NCBI RefSeq assembly: GCF_003201475.1
Contig: NZ_QJJK01000001.1
Span: 260,501-324,500, forward strand
DNA from: Chelatococcus asaccharovorans
GTDB taxonomy: Bacteria; Pseudomonadota; Alphaproteobacteria; Rhizobiales; Beijerinckiaceae
DNA length: 64,000 bases
Reading direction: 5' to 3'
In this document: positions 54,026-62,982 of the stretch, one piece after another
Position numbering within the stretch: the stretch's first letter is position 1
How the letters are laid out: every line of letters starts with the position of its first letter
Made by a program: the position numbers and the translations under genes
Notes under the pieces: generated by a model
Told to the model about the DNA's origin: nothing
What the model saw: only the letters and a program-made list of their open reading frames with translations
The model's database searches: none

Positions 54026-55195
54026 ATGCATCTCTCATTCAACGAACGGCAGGTGCTCGAACTGGTGTTCCTTGGAACTGTGGTATCTCGCGTTGAGATG
54101 GCGCAGACACTGGGACTCACAGGCGCATCCATTACGCGAATTGTCTCGCGGCTGATGGACGAGGGGCTTATCGATGAAAGTTCCGAAAAGAGCGGCCAGC
54201 AAGGCCAACCGCGCCGCAACCTCTCTATTGTTGCCGGCAGACGATTGAGTGCCGGCGTTAACTTTTCGCGTAAGCAGGTTCAACTTGCACTTATCGATTT
54301 GGCCGGGCACGTGGTCGGCGTTGAAAATTCCCCGATCACGGAACCCCACGCCAAGCAGATTGTCGCGGCGACGAGACGCGGATTGGCAAAATTGCTGGAT
54401 GAAAATGCGCGGACACGGGCCGATCTCGTCGGCTTCGGGGTGTCCGTGCCGGGCAATTTCGGGCGCAATTCGCGAGATTTTCGCGCCCACGAACTGTTTC
54501 CGCAAATCGAGGGGCTGAGCTTTGCGGATGATCTCGTCGCGCTGTTTGATGCACCGGTCTTTTTTGAGAATGATGGTGCCTGCGCTGTGCTCGGCGAATA
54601 TATGTTCGGTGCCGGGCGCGGGACGAACCATGTGTTCTTGATTCATGTCGGGCACGGCGTTGGCGGGGGCGGAATTGTCGAAGGACGTCTGTTCAAGGGC
54701 GCGAATGGCAATGCCTGCCTGCCCGGGGCCATTTATCCGATCGGTGCCGCCCGTCCGTCCGGCCAGGATTTGCTCGATCATCTTGCCGAGCAAGGCCTTC
54801 CCGATATCGAACTAACCGACGACGACCTCAATGGTGGTGAGGCGCGGCCATTTATCAATGCCTGGATCAATCGGGCCGGCGAACAACTCGGTCGTACCGC
54901 GCAGATCATATCGGGCTTGTTCGACCCAACGATGATCCTGATCGGTGGACGCCTGCCTCGGTGGATCAATGAAGGACTCTCCGATCGCGCGGGAGAATTT
55001 ATCGGTAAGAACCCTGGCCCGTCGCGGGGGCTGAAAACTGTCGGCCTTGTTCCCAGTAAGCTCGGGCAGTGCTCCGGCTCGGTCGGGGCCGCAAGCCTGC
55101 CGCTCTTTGCAAACTATTTCGCGGGCGCGGTGAATGATACGTTCAGCAACTACAGGAACGGTTGGCGGGGCAATACAAATAGCCTGCGCCGATGA
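54026..55195 (+). CDS. ROK family transcriptional regulator
   Basis: A 389-aa protein with an N-terminal MarR-like winged helix (RVEMAQTLGLTGASITRIVSRL, near residues 20-41) and a C-terminal ROK domain of the sugar-kinase fold (LVGFGVSVPGNFG, GAGRGTNHVFLIHVGHGVGGG). It lacks the complete CXCGXXGCXE zinc site; the region reads GNACLPGAIYPIG, so only one Cys remains. ROK regulators bind sugars or phosphosugars, matching the divergent importer. Confidence 0.9.
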   Translation: MHLSFNERQVLELVFLGTVVSRVEMAQTLGLTGASITRIVSRLMDEGLIDESSEKSGQQGQPRRNLSIVAGRRLSAGVNFSRKQVQLALIDLAGHVVGVENSPITEPHAKQIVAATRRGLAKLLDENARTRADLVGFGVSVPGNFGRNSRDFRAHELFPQIEGLSFADDLVALFDAPVFFENDGACAVLGEYMFGAGRGTNHVFLIHVGHGVGGGGIVEGRLFKGANGNACLPGAIYPIGAARPSGQDLLDHLAEQGLPDIELTDDDLNGGEARPFINAWINRAGEQLGRTAQIISGLFDPTMILIGGRLPRWINEGLSDRAGEFIGKNPGPSRGLKTVGLVPSKLGQCSGSVGAASLPLFANYFAGAVNDTFSNYRNGWRGNTNSLRR

Positions 55196-55604
55196 CACAG
55201 GTCACGTTATCTCGCATGCAGGCCTTAAATAAATCTATGTAAGAGACGTCCGCCGACCACCTTGCATGGTCATTAGATTGCGGTTTTTAATCCAGAATAC
55301 CGCCTTGGCGTTGGATATGTTGGAGACGCTTAGCCTAGCTGGCGCTCTCTATAGAACCGTCGCGCACTCGTCGCAGGCTCTTTATTGCGCCGCCAGAGAG
55401 CTTCGCATTGCATGCCCCTCAAATTTTATTCTTCGCTCTGTCTATACTCCTAAGCCACATCCCCCTGCCAATCAAAGAAATTTCACATGAGAAAAAGGGG
55501 GCAAGATGGGGCGATTATTGTTTAGCCGCTCGATCGAGCATGCCGAAAAGTAAACTCGACGGAACGCTTAGCAAGCGCAGCCCAGCTCGTTTTGAAGCGG
55601 GATG
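55196..55604. other. Intergenic region without recognised gene
   Basis: About 410 nt of mixed, comparatively AT-rich sequence between the ROK gene and the broken hydratase gene. I see no strong terminator, repeat or coding segment. Confidence 0.4.
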
Positions 55605-55919
55605 CTACTCGAAGTGTACGGAGATCGACCCGAGCGGCCCGAAATCGGCGCCTATTGTATCGCCGTGTTTGGTCTCTATCGGCCGTATGAAGGAGCCCGA
55701 GAGTACAACCTGCCCCGCTTCTATCTGCCCGCCGTACCGAGCCAGTCGACGTGCCAGCCATGCGACGCCTTGGGCCGGGTGATTGAGAACCCCAGCTCCG
55801 AGCCCTGTCTCCTCGACCTGAGCGTTCCGCGTCACGATTGCTCCCGCCCAACGGAGATCGAGCTGATCTGGTCGTGTCGGTCTCCCCCCGATCACGATCC
55901 CAGTGGCCGCCAGATCTCC
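55605..55919 (-). pseudogene. 3' remnant of a HpaH/MhpD-type hydratase
   Basis: The readable frame encodes GDLAATGIVIGGRPTRPD, then LDLRWAGAIVTRNAQVEETG, NHPAQGVAWLARRLARYGG, and GQVVLSGSFIRPIETKHGD. This closely matches the C-terminal third of 2-oxo-hepta-3-ene-1,7-dioate hydratases of the homoprotocatechuate meta pathway. The upstream part (to about 56125) contains only short matching pieces in other frames, so the first ~160 residues with most active-site residues are lost or scrambled. A relic, probably inactive. Confidence 0.72.
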
Positions 55920-56162
55920 TCGACCGGATAGGTTCCGAGGAGAATCAGCTTCCACTGAGCCGTAATCACGGACCAGCAAGCCCCGCTTATCGAGCGACAG
56001 GCTTCCGGACCTGACGCGGCAAATCGGGCGTTCCATACGCCCCACTTAAGCTCCGGCAGAAGATCAGCGAGGATTTCGAGGCGGCCAATGTGATGCATTC
56101 GGGGCACAACGACCACGACTGAAGCAGCTTGCTTTGGCCTGATCCGAATGGGATCCCGCCTG

Positions 56163-56375
56163 TTATCCGCCTCGCTCCGCGGCAAGCTGCGCCTTAAGTT
56201 CGGTGACCGTAACGCCGCCGACGGCTATGTCGCTGTCAGGCAATTCATGAACGGACACGAAGAACAGCGCTTTGGAAATGCCTGTAACTTCGACGGCGAC
56301 GTCGGTCAGGCGCCGCATGAGTTCGGCTTTGACGTCCGGCTTCATCTGTCCCGCTTCGTAGATGATCAATGGCAA
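56163..56375 (-). CDS. 4-oxalocrotonate tautomerase family protein
   Basis: A 70-aa protein of the tautomerase superfamily. A TTG start at 56375 (with AAAGGACC upstream) places the catalytic Pro directly after the initiator Met (PLIIYEAGQM). Conserved FVSVHELPDSDIAVGGV follows. Using an ATG upstream would bury Pro1 and is not credible. It lies beside the hydratase relic, and the two may be remains of an aromatic meta-cleavage cluster. Confidence 0.8.
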   Translation of the reverse strand: MPLIIYEAGQMKPDVKAELMRRLTDVAVEVTGISKALFFVSVHELPDSDIAVGGVTVTELKAQLAAERGG

Positions 56376-56427
56376 ATGAGGTCCTTTCGTTGGTTTGCTT
56401 TTGTGATCGAACGTATGATGGCCGCAG

Positions 56428-57606
56428 CTACAGGCTGGCCAACGCGCCATCGAGATCGGCGATCAAAGCCTCGGGAGCTTCAAAACCGACGCCGAGCCGG
56501 ATGAGATTGGCGGGGAGATCTGCATCCCGAAGCTGTTCTGCGCTCATCATGCCGGCCCACATCGCGGCCGGATGAACGACCAATGTCGAAAACGACCCAA
56601 AACTCGCGGAACGGTGCGCCAGATGAAGGTTGGACACGACCTTTTCGGCTTCAACCGCGCCGCCTTTCACCTCAAAGCTCAGGACCCCGCCGAAACCCGT
56701 CATCTGCCGGCGCGCGAGATCGTGTTGGGCGTGGCTCGGCAAGCCCGGATAGTGCACCGCTTCGACCTGAGAGTGCTGGGCAAGAAAGGTAGCCACTCGC
56801 ATGGCTGTATCGTTGTGACGCGCGATGCGCATCGGCAAGGTGCGAAGGCCCCGCAGCGCCAGCCATGCCGCGAACGGATCGAGCGTTGCGCCGAGGATAT
56901 AGGCCTTTTCCCATATTGCGGAGATTTTCTCCTTGGAGCCGACAACGATTCCCGCCGAGACGTCGCTGTGTCCGGCCAGATATTTCGTCGCGCTATGCAT
57001 GACGAGATCGACGCCCATGCTGATCGGGCGTTGGTTGAGCGGCGAAGCAATCGTGTTGTCGACAAATGTCGCGATCCCGGCGCGGTTGGCGAAGTCGGCG
57101 ATCGCGGCGAGATCGGTCAGCCGCATCATCGGGTTGGACGGGCTTTCGAGAATGATCAGTCGTGTCATGGGTCTGACCGCATCGAGAAACGCGGCCGTGT
57201 CGATCTGATCGACGAAGGACACCTCTATCCCAAGGCGCGGAGCGACGTTCTTCAAAAAACCCGTTGTTCCGCCATAGAGGACCCGCTGGGCAACGACATG
57301 CTCGCCGCTCGCCACGAAAGTCAGAAGCGTCGCGACAACGGCGGCCATTCCCGAGGCGGTCGCGAGCCCAGCTCCGCCACCTTCTAGCGCCGTCACGGCA
57401 TCTTCAAACGCACGGGTGGTCGGATTGCCATAACGCGTATAAAATCCGGCATGTAAAGGTTCGGTGGCCATGTTCGCGAAGGACTGCGCATCCTCTGCGG
57501 CGAAAGTCGACGTCTGGAAGATGGGCGGCGCGATCGGGTTCGAATAGGTTGGCATTTGAACTTGGATTTGCGCCAGGAAGGTGGATGGATCTAAGTCGTA
57601 AGTCAT
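56428..57606 (-). CDS. PLP-dependent trans-sulfuration enzyme (methionine/cystathionine gamma-lyase type)
   Basis: A 392-aa Cys/Met metabolism PLP enzyme. Recognisable parts are YTRYGNPTTRAFEDAVTALE, ATASGMAAV, FVDNTIASPLNQRP, and the PLP-binding Lys in HSATKYLAGHSD near residue 200. A C-terminal HPAAMWAGMMSAEQ (substrate carboxylate region) follows. It may degrade methionine or cystathionine, releasing a thiol. Its start codon touches the start of the divergent AraC gene if that gene begins at its longest frame. Confidence 0.9.
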   Translation of the reverse strand: MTYDLDPSTFLAQIQVQMPTYSNPIAPPIFQTSTFAAEDAQSFANMATEPLHAGFYTRYGNPTTRAFEDAVTALEGGGAGLATASGMAAVVATLLTFVASGEHVVAQRVLYGGTTGFLKNVAPRLGIEVSFVDQIDTAAFLDAVRPMTRLIILESPSNPMMRLTDLAAIADFANRAGIATFVDNTIASPLNQRPISMGVDLVMHSATKYLAGHSDVSAGIVVGSKEKISAIWEKAYILGATLDPFAAWLALRGLRTLPMRIARHNDTAMRVATFLAQHSQVEAVHYPGLPSHAQHDLARRQMTGFGGVLSFEVKGGAVEAEKVVSNLHLAHRSASFGSFSTLVVHPAAMWAGMMSAEQLRDADLPANLIRLGVGFEAPEALIADLDGALASL

Positions 57607-58543
57607 GAAGAGCGGTTCCCCGTCAGGCAGAAACATAGCCGAGCCTTATGACGCCGGTACCACTGTCGTCTTGTCTGATCCTGCTGATCGGCTCGATGAG
57701 CGATTGTCGCCGGCCCAAACCGACCGCGTTACCTTCTGGATGGACCCGTCATATGACGGGCTTCAGGCGGCCGCTGCCCGGTTTCGCAACCATTGCTTTC
57801 GCCCTCACACCCATGACGGACTAATGATCGGGCTGATCGATGCCGGCAGCAAGTCGTTCATGCGCGAACGGAAGCAGTTCGTCGCGAACCCCGGTGCGAT
57901 TTCGGTGGTCAATGCGGGCGATCTTCATACGGGAAGTCGCGCCGAAGGTAACGAGTTGAAATATCGGGCTCTCTACATTCCATTGAATCTTCTGGCCAAC
58001 CTGTCTGGTTCCAACAACCTCGACGCCCCGCCGGGATTTCATTCGGGGATTATTGACGACGGGCAATTGTTCAACGCCCTGGGCGCCATGCATTTGTCCA
58101 TTGTACAGTGCGGTTCCAAGTTGGAACGAGACCAGTTGCTGCTTGAAGCGCTCAAACTTCTCGTCGGACGCTATGGTTCCGATTGGCGCCCCGCTGATCG
58201 AGGGGCCGCAGAGGCGCCGAACCACGTTCGCGACGCTTACGCCCTGATTGAGGCGCATTATCGAGAGGAACTGTCCATATCCGATATTTCCATTGCCTTG
58301 GAGATCAGTCCTTACCATCTCATGCGCGAATTCCGGCGACATACCGGGATTCCGATGCACGCTCTGCAAACCCAGTTTCGGGTCGAACTTGGCAAGAGGC
58401 TTTTGCGGCAGGGACTACCTGTTGCCGAAGTGGCGCTCGCTGCAGGATTCGCAGATCAGAGCCACTTCACGAAGCGTTTCAGAGAAATCGTCGGCACGCC
58501 TCCAGCAGCCTATCGGCGAAATCTGCAAGGGATTGGCGCATAG
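57605..58543 (+). CDS. AraC family transcriptional regulator
   Basis: A protein of up to 312 aa with an N-terminal AraC-type cupin (RFRNHCFRPHTHDGLMIGLIDAG near residues 60-82) and a C-terminal double HTH (ISDISIALEISPYHLMREF and VAEVALAAGFADQSHFTKRF). The longest frame starts at 57605, overlapping the divergent start; an internal start near 57704 or 57740 is more likely and would leave room for promoters. It probably controls the gamma-lyase gene. Confidence 0.85.
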   Translation: MKSGSPSGRNIAEPYDAGTTVVLSDPADRLDERLSPAQTDRVTFWMDPSYDGLQAAAARFRNHCFRPHTHDGLMIGLIDAGSKSFMRERKQFVANPGAISVVNAGDLHTGSRAEGNELKYRALYIPLNLLANLSGSNNLDAPPGFHSGIIDDGQLFNALGAMHLSIVQCGSKLERDQLLLEALKLLVGRYGSDWRPADRGAAEAPNHVRDAYALIEAHYREELSISDISIALEISPYHLMREFRRHTGIPMHALQTQFRVELGKRLLRQGLPVAEVALAAGFADQSHFTKRFREIVGTPPAAYRRNLQGIGA

Positions 58544-58724
58544 TCGTCGCCAACACCTCTCCGAAATTTCTCCACACCAAATTGAAAGCCAAGCCGCCGA
58601 ATTCCTGTATTTGCACGCTACGGTACTACGCCGCTAAAACCTTGTTGAATCCGCCCTAAATCAGGCTCTTTCAATCGACTTCGCAAGGGGAAGGCCAGTT
58701 GATCCCCGGTGAACGCGGGACGAC

Positions 58725-58937
58725 ATGAAAGCTTCACGCCACAATTCTGAAGGGCTTGCACGCGGCGCACGGATGCTGCGCACCGCTCTCGGTCCGGCCA
58801 TTACGCGGCTTCTGGAAGACGCCTCCATCGTCGAGGTGATGCTGAATCCGGATGGGCGCATCTGGATCGATCGGCTTTCCGAAGGGCTGTCGGATACCGG
58901 CGAGCATCTGTCGCCGGCTGATGGCGAGCGCATCCTC
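58725..58937 (+). pseudogene. trbB: 5' fragment of conjugative-transfer ATPase gene trbB
   Basis: The first ~70 codons encode [20 protein letters not shown] and then [19 protein letters not shown] and SPADGERI, the N-terminus of rhizobial TrbB. After GERI (58934) the sequence no longer matches; the ATPase core with its Walker motifs is missing. The frame stops at 59099 after unrelated residues. It marks a decayed conjugation operon. Confidence 0.75.
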
Positions 58938-59158
58938 GGGCACGGGATTAGCGACAGCAGATTGACTGTGTCCAGGTCGGGTCGCGCGGACAGGCCTCGA
59001 TGCCGGATGGGGCGATGGCCTGACGCGATATCCATATCGCGCTGGGCATCCCGCAGAGAGGAGATCGAGCGACTTCGATGGCCAAGATCTATATCTTGAT
59101 ATTTTCTATAGATTATGTGTAATTTAGTATCTCCCAACACTCCAAACGGATCGACGCG

Positions 59159-60772
59159 ATGTCTTCCTTCCCTCCCGACGGCCTGCCCCTTACGCGACGG
59201 GCAATGGTCGGCGCCCTGGCTGCCCTCGGGCTTTCCACCCTTCCTGTCCCGCTGTCGGCCCAGGACACGCCGGTGCGTGGCGGTATCCTGACGGTCTCGC
59301 TTTCGACCGAGGCCGGGTCGATCGCGGCGGTGAACAACACGACGCCGTTTGCTTATTTCATCAGCTCGAAGATCCTCGAAGGATTGCTGAGCTATGACTT
59401 CGACTACAATCCCCAGCCGGAACTAGCGACCGAATGGGCCGTCAGCGAGGATGGCCTGCGCTACTGGTTCCGTCTGCGCGAGGGTGTGCGCTGGCATGAC
59501 GGCAAGCCCTTCGACGCCAAGGACGTGGTCTTTTCGATCCTGCTGCAGCGTGATGTCCACCCGCGCGGCCGTCGCGTGTTCCGCAACGTGACCGCGGTCA
59601 ACGCCCTGGGATCGCACGAGGTCGAGATCCTGCTATCCGAACCTGCGCCCTATCTGCTGGTGGCCTTTGCGGGCTCGGGCGTGCCTATCGCGCCGGCCCA
59701 TATCTATGCCGGGACCGATATCGCGGCCAACCCGGCGAACAATGCCCCCATCGGCACGGGCCCCTTCCGCTTTGTCGAATGGGTGCGTGGCAGCCACATC
59801 ATCCTGGAGCGCAATGACGACTACTGGGACCAGCCGCGCCCCTATCTGGACGGGATCGTCTATCGCTTCGTCTTCGACCCTCTGACGCAGGTCGCAGGCA
59901 TCGAGACCGGCGAGGTTCACCTGACCCCGACGGGCGTGCCGCTGAGCGAACTCGACCGCTTGCGCCGGAATCCGCAGCTCGGCATCGAGACGCGCGGGTT
60001 TGGCTACAACAATACGATCGTCAGGCTGGAATTTAACCTCGACCATCCGCATCTGTCCGACCTTCGTGTGCGCCAGGCCATTGCCCATGCGATTGATGTC
60101 GAAACCATCGCCAGTACCGCCTATCAGGGTCAGGCCACGCCGCTCTACGGGCCGGTCAGCCCCGGTCTGGCTGCCTTCTACGACCCGAACCTGCCGCGCT
60201 ACGCCGTCGACCCCGCCCGCGCCGAGGCCCTCCTCGACGAGGCCGGCCTCAGGCGCGGCGCCGACGGGGTGCGGTTCGAGGTCTTCCTCGACCCGGTGCA
60301 GCCTACGGGGCCAATTCGCCAAACGGCTGACTATATCGCGCAGGCCCTGGGCAAGATCGGCATCCGGGTGACCATCCGAGGGCAGGACTTCGCCACCTAT
60401 GTCCGGCGGATCTATACCGCGCGCGATTTCGACATCGCCTTGCAGGGGCTGAGCAATCTCTATGATCCGGTCGCCGGGATCCAGGGGCTGTTCTGGTCGC
60501 GCAGCATCGAGCCGGGCGTGCCCTTCGTGAATGCCGCGCATTATCGCAGCGCCGAGACCGACCGCCTGCTGGAAGCGGCCGCCATCGAGACCAACACCGT
60601 CCGGCGGCGCACCCTCTACGATGCGTTCCAGCGGCAGGTGGTCGCCGATCTGCCGGCGTTGCATCTCGTCGCACCCGACGCTTTCACGGTCTACAACACC
60701 CGCGTACGCGACCACACGCTGACCGTCGACGGATTCGGCAGCCGCGGCGCGCATGTGTGGCTGGCGCGCTGA
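59159..60772 (+). CDS. Peptide-type ABC binding protein (SBP family 5)
   Basis: A 537-aa exported binding protein with a twin-arginine-like signal (LTRRAMVGALAALGLSTLPV), cleavage near residue 35 (SAQ). Family-5 features are LREGVRWHDGKPFDAKDVVFS near residue 104 and VRQAIAHAIDVETIAS in the middle. No permease or ATPase lies next to it; it is followed by an M20 amidohydrolase. The pair sits exactly between the trbB and trbG/trbI fragments, so it looks like cargo that replaced the rest of the operon. Confidence 0.9.
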   Translation: MSSFPPDGLPLTRRAMVGALAALGLSTLPVPLSAQDTPVRGGILTVSLSTEAGSIAAVNNTTPFAYFISSKILEGLLSYDFDYNPQPELATEWAVSEDGLRYWFRLREGVRWHDGKPFDAKDVVFSILLQRDVHPRGRRVFRNVTAVNALGSHEVEILLSEPAPYLLVAFAGSGVPIAPAHIYAGTDIAANPANNAPIGTGPFRFVEWVRGSHIILERNDDYWDQPRPYLDGIVYRFVFDPLTQVAGIETGEVHLTPTGVPLSELDRLRRNPQLGIETRGFGYNNTIVRLEFNLDHPHLSDLRVRQAIAHAIDVETIASTAYQGQATPLYGPVSPGLAAFYDPNLPRYAVDPARAEALLDEAGLRRGADGVRFEVFLDPVQPTGPIRQTADYIAQALGKIGIRVTIRGQDFATYVRRIYTARDFDIALQGLSNLYDPVAGIQGLFWSRSIEPGVPFVNAAHYRSAETDRLLEAAAIETNTVRRRTLYDAFQRQVVADLPALHLVAPDAFTVYNTRVRDHTLTVDGFGSRGAHVWLAR

Positions 60773-60856
60773 CCGTGGACGAGCCCTGACCCCGGAACCC
60801 GCCGCGCCCGGGGAACCCGGCGCGCTCTCCTTCAAACCGAGACAAGATCGGACGTC

Positions 60857-62059
60857 ATGACCGCAGACCAGACCGCCACCGCCGCCGGCACCGGGATCAT
60901 TCCCCGCATCGCCGGCTTCGCCGACGAGATCGTGGCCCTCCGGCACGATCTTCACCAACATCCCGAGATCGGGTTTGAGGAAGTCCGCACCTCGGAAATC
61001 GTGGCGCAGAAATTGGCCGAGTGGGGCATCGAGGTGTACCGGGGCTACGGCAAGACCGGGGTTGTCGGACGCCTGAAGGGACGGCACGAGGGCAACCGCG
61101 TGGTGGGGCTGCGTGCCGACATGGACGCCCTGCCGATCGTCGAAGCGACCGGCCTTCCCTATGCTTCGGTTCATCACGGGGTCTTTCACGGCTGCGGTCA
61201 TGATGCCCATACCGCGATCCTTCTGGGGGTCGCGCGCTACCTGGCCGAGACGCGCGATTTTGCCGGAACAGTGCAGTTCATCTTCCAGCCCGCCGAAGAG
61301 GGGCTGGGCGGCGCGCGCGCGATGCTCGCCGACGGGCTGTTTCGGGATTTCCCAGTCGATGAGATCTACGGCCTGCACAATGCGCCCGGCACCTACCTAC
61401 CGCCCGGCCATCTGCGCGTATCGCCCGGCGTGTCGATGGCGGCGGCTGACTTCTTCGACATCACGCTCAGGGGCAAGGGCGCCCATGCGGCGCATCCGGA
61501 TACCGCGCATGATCCGATTCCGGCGGTGGCCGAACTGATCCAGGCGCTGCAGACCATCGTCAGCCGCAATGTCAGGGCCACCGACCCCGTCGTGCTGTCG
61601 ATTACCAGGGTGCATGGCGGGACGGCGTACAACGTGATCCCCGAGACGGTCTCGATCGCGGGCACGGTGCGAGCCTTTTCGGACCCGATTCGCGAGGTCG
61701 TCCGCGAGCGGATCCGGGCCATTTCGCACCATGTCGCAGCGGCGCATGGGGCTGTAGCCGAGGTCGAGATCCGAGATGTCTTTTCGGTACTGACCAATGA
61801 CCCGGACAGCGTGAACCACGTAGCGGTGGTGGCGCGGCAGGTTCTGGGCGACAGCAAGGTCGTGGTTGAAAAGGCCCGGATCCTGGGCAGCGAGGATTTC
61901 GCGGATTTCCTGAAACATGCCCCCGGCGCATTCTTCTCGATCGGTCACAACGGCATGGTTCCACTGCACAATCCGGGCTTCATCCTGGACGATGGCTTGC
62001 TGCCCATCGGGGCTTCGGTCCTGTCACGCCTGGTCGAAAGCCGGCTGGCCGCGGGCTGA
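60857..62059 (+). CDS. M20 family metallo-amidohydrolase (hippurate-hydrolase type)
   Basis: A 400-aa zinc/manganese amidohydrolase. LRHDLHQHPEIGFEE near residue 30, GLRADMDALPI near 83, the metal ligands in GCGHDAHTA near 113, QPAEEGLGGA near 148, and SEDFADFL near the C-terminus are all conserved. The family cleaves N-acyl amino acids or similar amides. Its position after a family-5 binding protein suggests uptake and hydrolysis of an N-acylated compound. Confidence 0.93.
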   Translation: MTADQTATAAGTGIIPRIAGFADEIVALRHDLHQHPEIGFEEVRTSEIVAQKLAEWGIEVYRGYGKTGVVGRLKGRHEGNRVVGLRADMDALPIVEATGLPYASVHHGVFHGCGHDAHTAILLGVARYLAETRDFAGTVQFIFQPAEEGLGGARAMLADGLFRDFPVDEIYGLHNAPGTYLPPGHLRVSPGVSMAAADFFDITLRGKGAHAAHPDTAHDPIPAVAELIQALQTIVSRNVRATDPVVLSITRVHGGTAYNVIPETVSIAGTVRAFSDPIREVVRERIRAISHHVAAAHGAVAEVEIRDVFSVLTNDPDSVNHVAVVARQVLGDSKVVVEKARILGSEDFADFLKHAPGAFFSIGHNGMVPLHNPGFILDDGLLPIGASVLSRLVESRLAAG

Positions 62060-62121
62060 GATCCGGGGGGCGCGGGTCCGGCCGTCTTGGCTGCCTGTGG
62101 GCTGGTCCGGAGCGTGGCGCG

Positions 62122-62178
62122 GCGAAAGATCAGAAGCGCGTGCGTATCTCGCGCACCGACGGGAGGCCCGCATCGTGA
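62122..62178 (+). pseudogene. trbG: 3' tail of trbG
   Basis: The frame reads AAKDQKRVRISRTDGRPAS and stops with a TGA that overlaps a GTG start, the same arrangement as the trbG-trbI junction in trb operons. Only about 19 codons remain, so the identification rests mainly on this junction and on the trbI segment that follows. Confidence 0.5.
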
Positions 62179-62618
62179 GCGAGGAACATCCCGAAACGGA
62201 GGAAGGTGCGACGCCTGCCGCACCACGTCCCGCCGAGACGTCCTAGAGCATTTTCGAGCGAAGTGGACACCGGTTCGCGTGAAGAAAATGCGCTAAAACA
62301 AAGACATGGAGCATTTTCGCGATTCGGAGAAACGCGAAAATGCTCTAGCAGGAGTCCCGCCCGCTGACCGGTGAGCCGGTCGCGCCGATGCGGCTGCGGC
62401 CCGAACCGCCACGCGTGACGCGCCTGTCGCGAAAGGTGCTGATCGCCCTCGGTGTGCTTGCCGGCACCGGTATCGGCGGCACCTTGATCTACGCGCTCCA
62501 GACCCGGCACGGCGGCAAGACCACCGAGGAGCTCTATTCGACAGACAACCGGACGACGCCCGACGGCCTCGCCGGCCTGCCGAAAGATTATGCCGGTATC
62601 CCGAAGCTCGGTCCGCCG
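62175..62618 (+). pseudogene. trbI: 5' fragment of trbI interrupted by the 106-bp element
   Basis: A GTG start gives SEEHPETEEGATPAAPRPAE, then the 106-bp element brings an in-frame TAG. Beyond it the same frame resumes: QESRPLTGEPVAPMRLRP, RVTRLSRKVLIALGVLAG, TTEELYSTDNRTTPDGLAGL. These match the N-terminal cytoplasmic part and membrane helix of TrbI. The match ends at LGPP (62618) and most of the protein is missing. Confidence 0.75.
62243..62348. repeat. 106-bp palindromic element, copy 2
   Basis: Same element as 38066-38171 with two differences in 106 positions. Terminal 14-nt inverted repeats CTAGAGCATTTTCG/CGAAAATGCTCTAG. It lies within the trbI reading frame. Confidence 0.9.
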
Positions 62619-62731
62619 CGGCCGCGAAGAAGGCCGCAGAGGCGCCAGCTTAGCGAGAGCCAATCCGGCTTGGATTGCCCGGTGGATCCAAAAACAGCAA
62701 ATCAGGAAGGGAGGGAATGACTAAAGTCATT

Positions 62732-62807
62732 GGCGCGCCGGGGAAGATTCGAACTCCCGACCCCCAGATTCGTAGTCTGGTGCTCTATCCAGCTGAGCTA
62801 CCGGCGC
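62732..62807 (-). tRNA. tRNA-Arg (anticodon ACG)
   Basis: The reverse complement folds as a complete tRNA. The acceptor stem GCGCCGG pairs with CCGGCGC, a G discriminator is followed by an encoded CCA, and the D-arm is AGCTCAGCTGGATAGAGC. The anticodon arm CCAGA-CTACGAA-TCTGG has anticodon ACG, and the T-arm contains GTTCGAATC. It is 76 nt long including CCA. Its 3' end faces the trbI fragment, as usual for tRNA genes used as ICE insertion sites. Confidence 0.95.
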
Positions 62808-62982
62808 GCATCACTGCGATGAAGCAATATGTTGCTGTCATCAGGTGAGGTCGGTGAATTAGAACCTCCCGCCCCGCTTGGCAAGCCCCTTTAGCCCCAA
62901 GTCCGCAAGAAAATGACCAATTGGGGATAACCCATTGTGACCCGTCCTGAAAGCGTCATGGTGCAAAGGCGATAAAGCGCGC

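Noticed and set aside
55266-55490. 74-aa plus-strand frame between ROK gene and hydratase relic
   Set aside because: No ribosome-binding site, no recognisable features, low-confidence composition.
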